Below are positions 14,573 to 28,791 of a DNA stretch of 64,000 nucleotides, piece after piece. This DNA is from a virus. Position 1 is the first letter of the stretch, and every line of letters starts with the position of its first letter. Below the pieces are notes generated by a model, which saw only the letters and a program-made list of their open reading frames with translations, was not told the origin of the DNA and did not search any database. The position numbers and the translations under genes are program-made. Where the stretch lies: positions 1 through 64,000 of IMG/VR virus record IMGVR_UViG_3300014720_000001; one strand, given 5' to 3'.

Positions 14573-14934
14573 GTGCAAGCAAGGTACGCATGATACTGCG
14601 CTATAGCCTCAATACGAGGATTAATCTCTCTAGTTACTGGCTCATCGTCCATAGTGGCCAGTTCGCCACGCAGCATAGCCGCGGTGTACTCGTTGTACAG
14701 CCGAGCCATGTGACCACGTAACCGTCGCGTGGTGCGTTTGAGCACGCATTCCTTCAGAAATGCAGCTCGTTCCCAGAAGTTCGCAATCTTTCCCAATTCA
14801 TCAGCGAACTTCTCTGCCGTCTTCTCGAACAGAAGATGCGCCTTGTCAGATACGATCTGAAAAGCCGGTGCCGTCTTCTGGCATCGAGTAGTGACAGCGA
14901 GGCGGATAGACTCCGCTGGGGCCGAAAGAGACAT
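14560..14934 (-). CDS. Unknown 124-residue helical protein
   Basis: Starts MSLSAPAESIRLAVTTRCQK; almost all predicted helix, with an amphipathic KTAEKFADELGKIANFWERA block and basic RTTRRLRGHMARLY. CGGAG lies eight bases before the ATG at 14934. No family is recognised. It is upstream of the long hairpin on the same strand. Confidence 0.65.
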   Translation of the reverse strand: MSLSAPAESIRLAVTTRCQKTAPAFQIVSDKAHLLFEKTAEKFADELGKIANFWERAAFLKECVLKRTTRRLRGHMARLYNEYTAAMLRGELATMDDEPVTREINPRIEAIAQYHAYLACTAGD

Positions 14935-15218
14935 GCGTTAACTCCGTTGTAACGCGGTAGAGAAGAGCTGCTGATACGACACAGCAGCGACAATAAATAT
15001 GCCGCGTTTTTGCCAGAAATTTAGCTGCCATTCTGGATTCGCGAATTGCGAAAATGCCTGTAATCACGGGACTTACGGCAAATTTTCCAGTTTCCAGAAC
15101 GCGATACAACCGCCGCCCCGCGCTGCCTAAGAGCATGGAGCCCGAAGCCACGCGGCGCGTGGCCTTTCAACAGACCGCAGGGCGGCGGAAGATCGCAGCC
15201 TACACATGGCAGGTGCGG
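14935..15218. other. Intergenic region without a supported gene
   Basis: 284 bases between two minus-strand genes. It holds a short perfect palindrome GCCACGCG-G-CGCGTGGC at 15147-15163, an AATTCGCGAATT-like palindromic stretch near 15040-15050 and no convincing open frame. A minus-strand frame through it (to 15151) has a composition like non-coding sequence and overlaps the next gene. The region may carry a promoter for 14560-14934, but I cannot identify one. Confidence 0.55.
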
Positions 15219-15524
15219 CTAGAAAGTCAGTTGGACGACTTGACCCCCAGAGTTCACATAAACGACCCGAACCTTCTTGGCGTCCAGCAAAGATTTGAGT
15301 TGCGTCTTTTTTTCGCTGCTCATGCCGGCAAGACATGATTTGATCTGCGCCATGGCGTTGCGGCGTTTGTCTTGGCGCTTTTGAGCACAGGCGCTGCACC
15401 CACCACTCGCCCCGCTTTTAAACAGATCGCGCTTGTTATAGAAGCACGGAATCGACTCCGAATAGGTCGGGTCGTTTAACATAGAGAGTATGGTGCTATC
15501 TTCTAACACAATCATGTCGCGCAT
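15219..15524 (-). CDS. Unknown 101-residue protein with a Cys pair
   Basis: Start at ATG 15524 (MRDMIVLEDSTILSMLND), which has GAGG nine bases upstream; an earlier GTG at 15539 overlaps the previous gene. The centre has GGCSACAQKRQDKRRNAMAQ and a Cys in KSCLAG, so a small zinc site may exist. The C-terminus is a strand-rich VRVVYVNSGGQVVQLTF, like the end of a short capsid or adaptor domain. Function unknown. Confidence 0.7.
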   Translation of the reverse strand: MRDMIVLEDSTILSMLNDPTYSESIPCFYNKRDLFKSGASGGCSACAQKRQDKRRNAMAQIKSCLAGMSSEKKTQLKSLLDAKKVRVVYVNSGGQVVQLTF

Positions 15525-15535
15525 ACTAGCTAGCC

Positions 15536-16345
15536 TCACGCAGTTGGCGTAACAGAGTTAGCGGCTGTAACGTACGCCCCGACGCCGGCTACGTTTATCG
15601 CAGCAACACGGAAGCGATAGGCCGTGCCGTTGGTCAGCCCGGTTACAGTGAATGTCGGCACCGCAGAGACAGGTCGCGCGACCGTTACCCAGTTAGGTGT
15701 GCCGGCGGCTAGTGTGCGTTGAATTCGGTAGTCGGTAATAACCGCGCCGCCATTATTTGTTGGCGCCACCCATGTCAGTACCGCCTGTGCATTTCCGGCG
15801 GCAACCTGTAGTGTTGTCGGCGCGGCTGGGACGTTCGGTGGCGTACCAATCCACGTTTCGCCGCCGGGAAGTAATAGGTCCGCAATGTCGAGCGTGGACT
15901 TTAATCGCTGCACGTCCTCGATAACGTCTTCGATAAACGCTTTAACTTCGGCGCGTGAACGCAGCAGAACGTCAACATAGTTTAGTCGAAACCACGCCGG
16001 GCGATCATTTGGGATCGGCTCGTCTTCGGGATACTCTTCCAGATCGGTCGGGGAGCATACGTGATCAAACGCGCCGACCCGTTCTTCTGCGCCGGGTTTC
16101 AGCGGTAACAACTGGTAGGCAAATATTTTGTCTGGCATCTGTGTCGGATTGCTCGCCGTAATCCGCACCCGAATGCCGTCTGTAGTTTCGTAGTTGTACC
16201 GGCTGACCTGCCACGTAAGTTTGACGTGCCGGCTGCTTCCTGTGGCTGGCGGCGGATCTAAATCGGGCAAATAAAAATTCAGCCCGAGCGTGTCCGGCAG
16301 CGTGATGATTTCTTCGTTGGGGCCCTGCGAGCAACAGTCCGTCAT
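15536..16345 (-). CDS. Virion protein with C-terminal fibronectin type III domain
   Basis: 269 residues. The first ~165 are unrecognised, with MTDCCSQGPNEEIITLPDTL and a beta-rich VKLTWQVSRYNYETTDGIRV. Residues ~175-269 form a fibronectin type III domain: PNVPAAPTTLQVAAGNAQAV, LTWVAPTNNGGAVITDYRIQ and TGLTNGTAYRFRVAAINVAG. FN3 domains are common on phage virions as surface decorations. The gene starts a run of Ig-like, FN3 and collagen-like genes, which suggests that the product is displayed on the virion. Stop overlaps the next GTG but not its preferred ATG. Confidence 0.85.
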   Translation of the reverse strand: MTDCCSQGPNEEIITLPDTLGLNFYLPDLDPPPATGSSRHVKLTWQVSRYNYETTDGIRVRITASNPTQMPDKIFAYQLLPLKPGAEERVGAFDHVCSPTDLEEYPEDEPIPNDRPAWFRLNYVDVLLRSRAEVKAFIEDVIEDVQRLKSTLDIADLLLPGGETWIGTPPNVPAAPTTLQVAAGNAQAVLTWVAPTNNGGAVITDYRIQRTLAAGTPNWVTVARPVSAVPTFTVTGLTNGTAYRFRVAAINVAGVGAYVTAANSVTPTA

Positions 16346-16352
16346 GATATCT

Positions 16353-16625
16353 TTACTCCGTTAATACGCGGGCTGTAATGTTTACTGGCCCCGGCGTGGT
16401 TGAGCGGACATACGCGAGCGCCAGTCCCTCGTTGTCAGTGGGTCCGGGTTGTGTGATTTGCGCGCTCGGGTTGTCGGCAAGAATTTCTACTTGGCGGCCG
16501 GCAACAGGTCGGTCGCAGTCGTCGCGAAGGCGGATTTTGACGACAGCAGCTTGTGCCCCATTGGCTAAGACCTGCGGCTTCGAACCATAAAGCAGCTTCG
16601 AGTGCGTGGGGCTTACGTAGCTCAT
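16353..16625 (-). CDS. Single Ig-like (Big-1 type) domain protein
   Basis: 90 residues that look like one bacterial Ig-like domain 1 (Big-1, invasin type): AAVVKIRLRDDCDRPVAGRQ, VEILADNPSAQITQ, then TDNEGLALAYVRSTTPGPVN and ITARVLTE. The D-N-E-G and G-x-a-x-A-x-v patterns fit that family. Such domains stiffen or extend adhesins and fibres. The start overlaps the upstream gene by four bases. There is no signal peptide, so virion assembly rather than export is likely. Confidence 0.8.
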   Translation of the reverse strand: MSYVSPTHSKLLYGSKPQVLANGAQAAVVKIRLRDDCDRPVAGRQVEILADNPSAQITQPGPTDNEGLALAYVRSTTPGPVNITARVLTE

Positions 16626-16990
16626 GGGTAGGCGTGCCTCTGTGGCGTCGTGCCGTCAGGCGGCGCGTAATATATTGTAACACCCGTCGTTTCGATATTT
16701 GGCGTTTTGGCGACGAACTGAATAAATTGCCGCATCAGTTCTTGGTCGCCTTCTTTTGACGCGTTTAAAATATCAATAAACGCGGTCATGCACGGCGACA
16801 ACGCGTTGTTGTCTGCGCGACAGCGGCAGCCGCGTTCTTTGGCTGACTGTTCGTACGCCGCGTGGCAGTTATCAAACGTTTCTTTTAACGCCAGCATTCC
16901 GGGGACAGCGGTGTAGAAAACGTCCTGCCGCCCAAACTGCATTATGTTATCTCGGCTAATCGAGATCATGCGCGTAATGCGCTGCGTCAT
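16622..16990 (-). CDS. Unknown 122-residue protein, Cys-rich centre
   Basis: Starts MTQRITRMISISRDNIMQFG. The middle has FDNCHAAYEQSAKERGCRCR and NNALSPCMTAFID, then an acidic helix and a C-terminal NIETTGVTIYYAPPDGTTPQ. It may be a small assembly factor or attached adaptor, since the next three genes are fibre proteins. No family is recognised. The gap to the collagen-like gene is 52 bases with no feature I can see. Confidence 0.65.
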   Translation of the reverse strand: MTQRITRMISISRDNIMQFGRQDVFYTAVPGMLALKETFDNCHAAYEQSAKERGCRCRADNNALSPCMTAFIDILNASKEGDQELMRQFIQFVAKTPNIETTGVTIYYAPPDGTTPQRHAYP

Positions 16991-17042
16991 AACATGGCCC
17001 TCGGGGATATGGCCGCATTCTAATCGTCGCGTACAAATGACG

Positions 17043-22800
<5,758 letters not shown>

Positions 22801-22801
22801 G

Positions 22802-23713
22802 TTATGTGCAGTTCACTTGCGCGTTTGGTTTCTTTTGCACGGTGATTGTGCCGTTATCGATAAGGATGTTAATCCCCGCGCCGCCGACAAGGTTAACGTT
22901 AGGTCCGCCCATGCCGTTGACTGTAGAGATTAGCTCGTTGCATGCCGGGCCGCCGCTGTAAAATTTGCTGTTTTCCGGCAACGGCTCGCCGACGTACAGC
23001 GGTACTTCTCCATTATTCTCGCACAGCTCGGCGCTAGTATCTCCAGCGCCCGCGCCTTTGGACGCGGTGACGGCAAGCTCATTGGCGCGGTCGGTCTGTG
23101 TGATCAGACAGTTATACCCTTCTTTTAAACGAATGTCGCCCTTCATGCACCGGGCGTTTAACACAATCGGGCGGTTGTCATTGATATCTGTAACGCCGCA
23201 CGGGGGGACTTTTACGCGGGCATAGTTTCCGACGCTGATAGACCGCAAGTATGCCTTGTTTAAGTTTTGAATACGGCTCGGCTCGATTTGGTAGTCGTTG
23301 ACCTGAAGCGTCCAGACGTTATTGACAGCGGCTACGTTAAATGCGGCTAGTAGCGCAGCCAGCGGCCCGGTCGCGATAAACCCGGACCAGATCGGTTCAT
23401 CGGCGCACGGGTTTGTCGTATCCGCGTCCGACTCGCTGTGCGCAATTGCCCACTCGTCGTCTATGTTGGCGCTAAACGTAAGGGCAGCCGGCGTTGCGTT
23501 TGTCTGAAATACAAAGTCAAACAAGTTGCCAGTTTTTGTCACAGACGCGAGCCACACAGTGTGTTCAGTCTCGTCGTAGCGCGCGTCGAGACCCATGATG
23601 AACCCGGCGTCCAGAATGGCGCTTGTGGGCAGCGCCGGAAGCGTTGCGGGTTTGTTGTAGACGAACGGATACGCGCGGTACTCGTTATCGTTGTAAAAGC
23701 CGGGACGAGGCAT
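22802..23713 (-). CDS. Fibre-associated protein with N-terminal R-Y-P domain
   Basis: 303 residues. It starts [20 protein letters not shown] and follows with a strand-rich region ([19 protein letters not shown] and a FVFQTN strand) that resembles the N-terminal parts of 23713-24489, 24489-26219 and 27837-28778. The middle has Cys residues ([23 protein letters not shown]), and the C-terminus is Gly-rich with [19 protein letters not shown]. It probably attaches to the baseplate or to a fibre next to the giant fibre. The stop ends one base before the giant-fibre ATG. Confidence 0.75.
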   Translation of the reverse strand: MPRPGFYNDNEYRAYPFVYNKPATLPALPTSAILDAGFIMGLDARYDETEHTVWLASVTKTGNLFDFVFQTNATPAALTFSANIDDEWAIAHSESDADTTNPCADEPIWSGFIATGPLAALLAAFNVAAVNNVWTLQVNDYQIEPSRIQNLNKAYLRSISVGNYARVKVPPCGVTDINDNRPIVLNARCMKGDIRLKEGYNCLITQTDRANELAVTASKGAGAGDTSAELCENNGEVPLYVGEPLPENSKFYSGGPACNELISTVNGMGGPNVNLVGGAGINILIDNGTITVQKKPNAQVNCT

Positions 23714-24489
23714 TAGACGACGCTCCTGTCGACCGTATCAATGACGATTGTCTCGTCGTCGGCGTAAATTCGCAACACTGTGTCTGGGGCGGCTTGGTCT
23801 GTTGCTGTAAACGTAAAATTACCAAACTCGTCCGGGCCGCAGCCGTTGATCGTTTTGAGATATCGTTTCGTTGGGAAATCCTCGCTTTGCGGCTCGCACA
23901 GAAATCGGCGGAAAAGCGGCACGCCAATAATATCAATACGAATCACGCCCGGGCCGTCTTGCCGCAGGACAACACCCTGATCACCAACAAGCCAGACGTC
24001 GCCGGTCAGAAACTGTTTTGTTTCCGGTCGAAGCGCCCGCACGCCCGGCTCGTTCGCTGGAATTGCAACGCTAGAAACAAACTCAGTCTGCGCGAGCGTA
24101 AATTCGTACGTGCCGACGCCCCAGCCGGAAAACCGGGCCAACTCTGTCGGTGTAGACAGCAGCATGCCGGCTGGGCGGCCGTACTGATCTTCAAACAGCA
24201 AGACGCCGTCGGCGGGCGGGCTGAGTGGGTTGTATGTTGTCGTCGCGCGGGCGGCTAGTTCTGCGTCGCCGACTGTGATTGTCAGCGTCTGCGTCGTCAC
24301 TGTGATTGCCGAGATATACACACGCTGCTGCCCGCCAATAATGAAAAAAGACGCGTCAATAAACGTATCTGGCGCAATTGAAATGCTGGCGTCAGCTTCG
24401 CTTTGCAGCGTGGCGGAATCGGCAAACGGGTAGCGTGACGCTGCCTGCTCGTCGCGAAACTCGGGAAATAGAATTCGAGCGCCTGACAT
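23713..24489 (-). CDS. Fibre-associated protein with N-terminal R-Y-P domain
   Basis: 258 residues beginning MSGARILFPEFRDEQAASRY. The RYPFADSATL block, the FIDASFFIIGGQQRVYISAI strand pair and the ITVGDAEL strand match the N-terminal domains of the neighbouring genes. The C-terminal part has a CEPQSEDFPTKRYLKTINGC pair of Cys and a short strand-rich end (TVLRIYADDETIVIDT). Function is probably structural. The stop and next start overlap by one base. Confidence 0.75.
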   Translation of the reverse strand: MSGARILFPEFRDEQAASRYPFADSATLQSEADASISIAPDTFIDASFFIIGGQQRVYISAITVTTQTLTITVGDAELAARATTTYNPLSPPADGVLLFEDQYGRPAGMLLSTPTELARFSGWGVGTYEFTLAQTEFVSSVAIPANEPGVRALRPETKQFLTGDVWLVGDQGVVLRQDGPGVIRIDIIGVPLFRRFLCEPQSEDFPTKRYLKTINGCGPDEFGNFTFTATDQAAPDTVLRIYADDETIVIDTVDRSVV

Positions 24490-26219
24490 TACTGCACCAC
24501 AAATTTGTTGAAGAACGTCGACGCTTGATTGGTAAACAAACCAATTGAACCGGTGACAGCGCCCGGGTTTGTAAGATCCGTAAACCCACTCAGCGGTTGC
24601 GCGCCGTCAAGCTCTGCTACAGAGAACGTGACCGTCAAATTGGTGCCGTTCAAATTCAGGCTCGCGTACATGCGATACCACGTATTTGTTTTAGCGTTAT
24701 AGTTGACTGCCAGCTCTTCTGTGAAAACGTTGTCCGTGTAGCGCAGCACCCGAACCTTTCCGCGCGTGCCGTCTACGAGTACGACGACGTAACGCGTGAC
24801 TACCTGATCGAGTTCTAACGTCTGTACGTAATTTAATACGAGGCCGCCGTTACGCGCTGCACCGTTTGTACCCAGTTTAAACTCGGTCATGATCGAGTGA
24901 TTGAGTGCCCAATCGGTCGCGCAGTTTTTCAACACGGCGATATTCAAACCACCAATCCCGGTTGCAACGTACGTGCCGTGGTTTGTAAGCCCGGCGCCGA
25001 TGTTGGGTTGAAATTCACCGGGGCTGCAGTTACCGCAGATCGGCGGCGCAAGTGTTTCTTGCGGAGCGAACGCGCCGGTTTTAGTAACAAAATGCGCGCT
25101 CGGCTGGCACGACCCGAAGTCAATACACAGCGGCAGCGGCATGCAAGGATAGTTGGGTGTCTCCAGCGTCTCGTCTACGATCAAGTCGATGGCTTGCGTC
25201 GGGTCCGGCCAGCAGTATTCGTCCAGCACGATGTCTGTGTCTTCGTAATTAGCGCCGGTCCAGCGGTACACCTTGTTTGTGTCGTAAGCAACGTACAGTT
25301 GATTAAGCTCGCCCGCCGCAGGAAAGTCATCGCGCGTCGGGCGCATGATGACATTTTCGCCGGTTAAGTCACAGCACAAGTCTTTGAACTCTTGTGGTGG
25401 TTTTGGCTTATTCGCGTCGCACACTTCTTGCAGACCGGTTTCCGTGACTATGTCTGCGCCGCCGCAATCTTCAAAGTTAATTGCGTTGAAACCGTCAAAG
25501 ATAATGTCAATGTTGCCGTCGCAGTCTGGCGCCACGCCATTGATCGTTTCAATCGGCGACTTAGCGCACGTGCCGCTCTCCGGGCGCTGCGCGCATGGAC
25601 CTAAAAACGTGGACAGCGGGTTGTAATCGCCAGTGACCAGCGCGCTATCGAGGCGAAATACGATCGCCGGGTAATCTACCGACTCGTATTCGATCGTTTC
25701 GTATTTGGCGGTCACCGGCGATGTGCCGAGCAAGTTTACGACGCCCTGTAATGACGTGCCGAGATTAATTTTGCCGAGTGTCGGAATGGGGAGCGGGCGA
25801 TACGGGCGCGCGTTGCGTGGTTGCACCAGCGTCTGCCGCGCCGTGCTGTAGCGCCCCGCAAACGGCGTATCGACGCCCGGGCCGAAGGCGACCCAGCCGG
25901 ACACGCCCGGGACAAGCGGCGTAACCAGATAATTTACGTATGGCGTAACAGGCCGCGGCGCTGAGACAGCGCAAAGCGTCGGGCCGCTTTCGTCCAGTCC
26001 GTTAACGACGCCAAAAAGTATTGTTGCGATGCCAGCGGATACAGTGATCCCCTGCACATATACGTACTCGCCCAGCGGGCTTGGAAAACGGATGTGGCAG
26101 TCAACAATGATATCTTCGCGAATAAACGCGCCGGCATCGTCGACACCTGTCGAGATGTCGTCGAGCGGGTAGCGCCGCGTAGACTGCAGGTTGTACCAAT
26201 TTTGATTACGAATCGCCAT
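24489..26219 (-). CDS. Fibre protein with R-Y-P N-terminus and lectin-like C-terminus
   Basis: 576 residues. The N-terminus MAIRNQNWYNLQSTRRYPLD followed by a strand-rich segment (EDIIVDCHIRFPSPLGEYVY and VQGITVSAGIATILFG) matches the other R-Y-P proteins. The middle is Cys-rich (SCQPSAHF, CGNCSPGEFQ). The last ~170 residues, such as MTEFKLGTNGAARNGGLVLN and NTWYRMYASLNLNGTNLTVT, look like a concanavalin/laminin-G-type jelly roll that may bind sugar. A receptor-binding role is plausible. Positions are estimated by eye. Confidence 0.78.
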   Translation of the reverse strand: MAIRNQNWYNLQSTRRYPLDDISTGVDDAGAFIREDIIVDCHIRFPSPLGEYVYVQGITVSAGIATILFGVVNGLDESGPTLCAVSAPRPVTPYVNYLVTPLVPGVSGWVAFGPGVDTPFAGRYSTARQTLVQPRNARPYRPLPIPTLGKINLGTSLQGVVNLLGTSPVTAKYETIEYESVDYPAIVFRLDSALVTGDYNPLSTFLGPCAQRPESGTCAKSPIETINGVAPDCDGNIDIIFDGFNAINFEDCGGADIVTETGLQEVCDANKPKPPQEFKDLCCDLTGENVIMRPTRDDFPAAGELNQLYVAYDTNKVYRWTGANYEDTDIVLDEYCWPDPTQAIDLIVDETLETPNYPCMPLPLCIDFGSCQPSAHFVTKTGAFAPQETLAPPICGNCSPGEFQPNIGAGLTNHGTYVATGIGGLNIAVLKNCATDWALNHSIMTEFKLGTNGAARNGGLVLNYVQTLELDQVVTRYVVVLVDGTRGKVRVLRYTDNVFTEELAVNYNAKTNTWYRMYASLNLNGTNLTVTFSVAELDGAQPLSGFTDLTNPGAVTGSIGLFTNQASTFFNKFVVQ

Positions 26220-26222
26220 GGT

Positions 26223-27833
26223 TTAGCACGGTGCTTCTGTTTTGCCTTCGGCGTTACAAAACAACGTCTGTGTTGTTTCAGCAAGCGCGGCAAGGGGCGG
26301 TAATCCGTCGTTCAAGAGCTGCCCGCAGTTTGTAAGAATCGGTTGGTTTGTGGCTGCGTTAGCGCCCGTCAGCATACCAGTTACAACGTATGGCCCGCGG
26401 GCACGTGTATCTTCAACGGCCGGGTTTGTCGGATCATATTGCGAAAACTTCAATCGAAACTGGACATACGCAGAGTCACCCGGTTTGAGCTGAGGAAAGA
26501 CGGCAGAGTATTGAAAACCGTCTCCCGAGACCGAGATACCGACGCCACGACCGCGAATACCCGGGGCGTACATAGACGTATATCCGCACTCCAGTGTCGG
26601 CCGCACGGCGACGGAGGTTTGCGTTTCCGGATCTGCTGGCACAAAATTTCCGCTGACTGTTAATGTCAGTGTGACCCGCGTCGGCTCCACGCACGTTTCG
26701 CAGGGGTTGCACAGCATCATGACAATGTCCATGTACGGACACCGCTGCGGCACCATGAGTAGGCGCAGCGGTTGTTGCACGCTGCACGATCGCTGATCAA
26801 GCCAGCGCGCAATGTTGTTCTCGTGTTCTGTGCGCACCTTTTCTGCGCGCTGGCCGATGAGCTTGTAGCGATAACTGGTTTCGTTCATGTACTTGGCGGT
26901 GTTTGCATAGTCGTCACAACCGCAGCACGGATCGCAGTCAGCGCCTATTTGTTGGTGCGCGGTAGTCGACGGGTTTACCGGGTATGGCGCAGTCAGGCCG
27001 ACCGTCACCGGTCGTCGCAACCACAGGCAGTCAGTCGCAGCCAGTCGGAAGTCTCCGACCGTTGCGGTCACGCCGTTGATCTTTGTGATCGGTACCGCAA
27101 CGCCGCCGGGGCAGTTCCCGTACCGTCCCAATCCCGTCCCAGCCACCGCGCGAAAATTTACTGACGTCACGTTACGGAAATTTTTTACTTCACTGACGCC
27201 GGGCACGATTTCTGTGTTGTAGCCGTTTACAAACTTAAAGCTTCCCTGATAGCGCGCGGTAGTGGTCTGACCGTTACGTACCCGCATAGACAGCAGGCGC
27301 CGCGGCATTTTGTACACCGCACGCTCGTCAAGGCGCGCGTTTGCCGGCGTAAGCGATTTATTGTAGTTGCGGCGCGTATCGTCGTCGGTCTGCCCGTTGT
27401 CTTCGTCTGGCCACGTGTTGTAGCGCACCAGCCGGCATACCGCTCGTGCGGTTTTCCACTCGTATATCGTGTAATCGGCGCTCCACGGCTGCGCGTTAAA
27501 CGTTGTGCCGGGCAGCGTAGTGTCGATAATGACGCGATTCAACGAGTCGACAATGACGATGTCTGCCGCGTGCGTCGGCGTCGGAAAACCACTGGCTGGT
27601 GTGTTTTCAACGCAGCCCAACCCGTATAGATATTTAATTCGCATCGGGTGGGCAGCGGGCGTGACTGCTGGGTCATACTCGCCGGCGTCGTCATACGACA
27701 GGTGCAAGTCGGCAATGAGGTAGCGAATATCAGCTGATGGTGCGACCAGCGGATAGTCCAACCCGCTCTGCGGCTGCACTACGCCGAGCCCGGCGCGACC
27801 GTGTTTAGATAGTTGAAAATCGGGGCATGTCAT
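26223..27833 (-). CDS. Large beta-rich virion protein with Cys clusters
   Basis: 536 residues, starting MTCPDFQLSKHGRAGLGVVQ. It has a long strand-rich body, a CDPCCGCDDYANTAKYMNET cysteine block (~290), CNPCETCVEPTRVTLTLTVS (~375) and a beta domain at the end with GVGISVSGDGFQYSAVFPQL. No family is recognised. The position among fibre genes and the Cys-rich style suggest a structural role in the same complex. Confidence 0.72.
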   Translation of the reverse strand: MTCPDFQLSKHGRAGLGVVQPQSGLDYPLVAPSADIRYLIADLHLSYDDAGEYDPAVTPAAHPMRIKYLYGLGCVENTPASGFPTPTHAADIVIVDSLNRVIIDTTLPGTTFNAQPWSADYTIYEWKTARAVCRLVRYNTWPDEDNGQTDDDTRRNYNKSLTPANARLDERAVYKMPRRLLSMRVRNGQTTTARYQGSFKFVNGYNTEIVPGVSEVKNFRNVTSVNFRAVAGTGLGRYGNCPGGVAVPITKINGVTATVGDFRLAATDCLWLRRPVTVGLTAPYPVNPSTTAHQQIGADCDPCCGCDDYANTAKYMNETSYRYKLIGQRAEKVRTEHENNIARWLDQRSCSVQQPLRLLMVPQRCPYMDIVMMLCNPCETCVEPTRVTLTLTVSGNFVPADPETQTSVAVRPTLECGYTSMYAPGIRGRGVGISVSGDGFQYSAVFPQLKPGDSAYVQFRLKFSQYDPTNPAVEDTRARGPYVVTGMLTGANAATNQPILTNCGQLLNDGLPPLAALAETTQTLFCNAEGKTEAPC

Positions 27834-27836
27834 AAC

Positions 27837-28778
27837 TCACCCCGTTGTGCAGCCGGAATCGCCGAGCTGGCTTCCCAAGACCACAAGGCTCATTTGCGTG
27901 ACCTCAGAGCCCAGCCGAGTAATAAAATTCTGCAGCGTAGTCACACCGTCACCAAAGCGATTGATCTGATTAACAATCGCATCAAGTTCGGTGCAGCCAC
28001 AGCAGGGTTGCGCGCACGTGTCGGCAAACTTTAAACCGTTGCTCATCGGCGTAATCTGAATACAGTCGTCCGGCGCGATGATGAAGTTGCCGTCGGTGCT
28101 GCATACGCCATTAATGCACCGGATGCAGTCACCAATTTCTGGCACTTCGCAGTAGCACTCTTCGTTGAGGTTTGTACCGGAGATGGCGTCAAAGATGATG
28201 TCCGTCTCTGCGCCCGACGTAACCGCCGTAATACGCACGTTGTTCCCGGCGACCAGTGTTACGTCGCCGTAGATGGGCGCGCTGAGTTCGCCGTTGTTGG
28301 ATACGCGCAGCCGAGTAACTGCGCGCAGCGTCGGCCGAATTGCGTCGGTTTCCAGCTCACCCGCCGCGCGCGAAAATGAGTACAGCCCGGGCGGCAGCTG
28401 ATCTACTTCGTCGAGCGCACCCAGCACGACGCGACCAACGCAGTCGTCAAAGTCACCGACACCGCCAAGCGCATACGAGCGGTTTGGCTGGTAATTGCTG
28501 CGGATAATATTGGCCGCGGCAACATCAACTGCGGTGCCGTTGTTATCGTAGCCAACCGTAATATTAAAACCGGTCGGCGCAATCAGCACGCTTCTGATAA
28601 AGAAGTTATTGGGCGCGAAAGCTAATCCAGAATGAATTGGTAAATACAGCGCAACAATAAAGCTGTCAGGCAGTCGAATCGTGCCTGTGCTGTCGAGTTT
28701 GGTGGCGCGCTCTGTCAGCGGGTATGACCGCTGCGAGTTATGGTTGAGCCATTGTAGATTCCAGTTTCCAATCGGCAT
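27837..28778 (-). CDS. Fibre-associated protein with N-terminal R-Y-P-like domain
   Basis: 313 residues: MPIGNWNLQWLNHNSQRSYP followed by LTERATKLDSTGTIRLPDSF and IVALYLPIHSGLAFAPN, which parallels the R-Y-P domains of the other three (SYP here). The C-terminal half has CYCEVPEIGDCIRCINGVCS and CAQPCCGCTELD, then a helical end (VNQINRFGDGVTTLQNFITR) that may be a coiled coil for trimerisation. Function is structural by context. Confidence 0.75.
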   Translation of the reverse strand: MPIGNWNLQWLNHNSQRSYPLTERATKLDSTGTIRLPDSFIVALYLPIHSGLAFAPNNFFIRSVLIAPTGFNITVGYDNNGTAVDVAAANIIRSNYQPNRSYALGGVGDFDDCVGRVVLGALDEVDQLPPGLYSFSRAAGELETDAIRPTLRAVTRLRVSNNGELSAPIYGDVTLVAGNNVRITAVTSGAETDIIFDAISGTNLNEECYCEVPEIGDCIRCINGVCSTDGNFIIAPDDCIQITPMSNGLKFADTCAQPCCGCTELDAIVNQINRFGDGVTTLQNFITRLGSEVTQMSLVVLGSQLGDSGCTTG

Positions 28779-28791
28779 TGTGGCTCACCCG

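Noticed and set aside
14846-15151. Minus-strand frame across the gap before 14560-14934
   Set aside because: It overlaps the start of the supported gene in another frame and has no ribosome site; composition is not protein-like.
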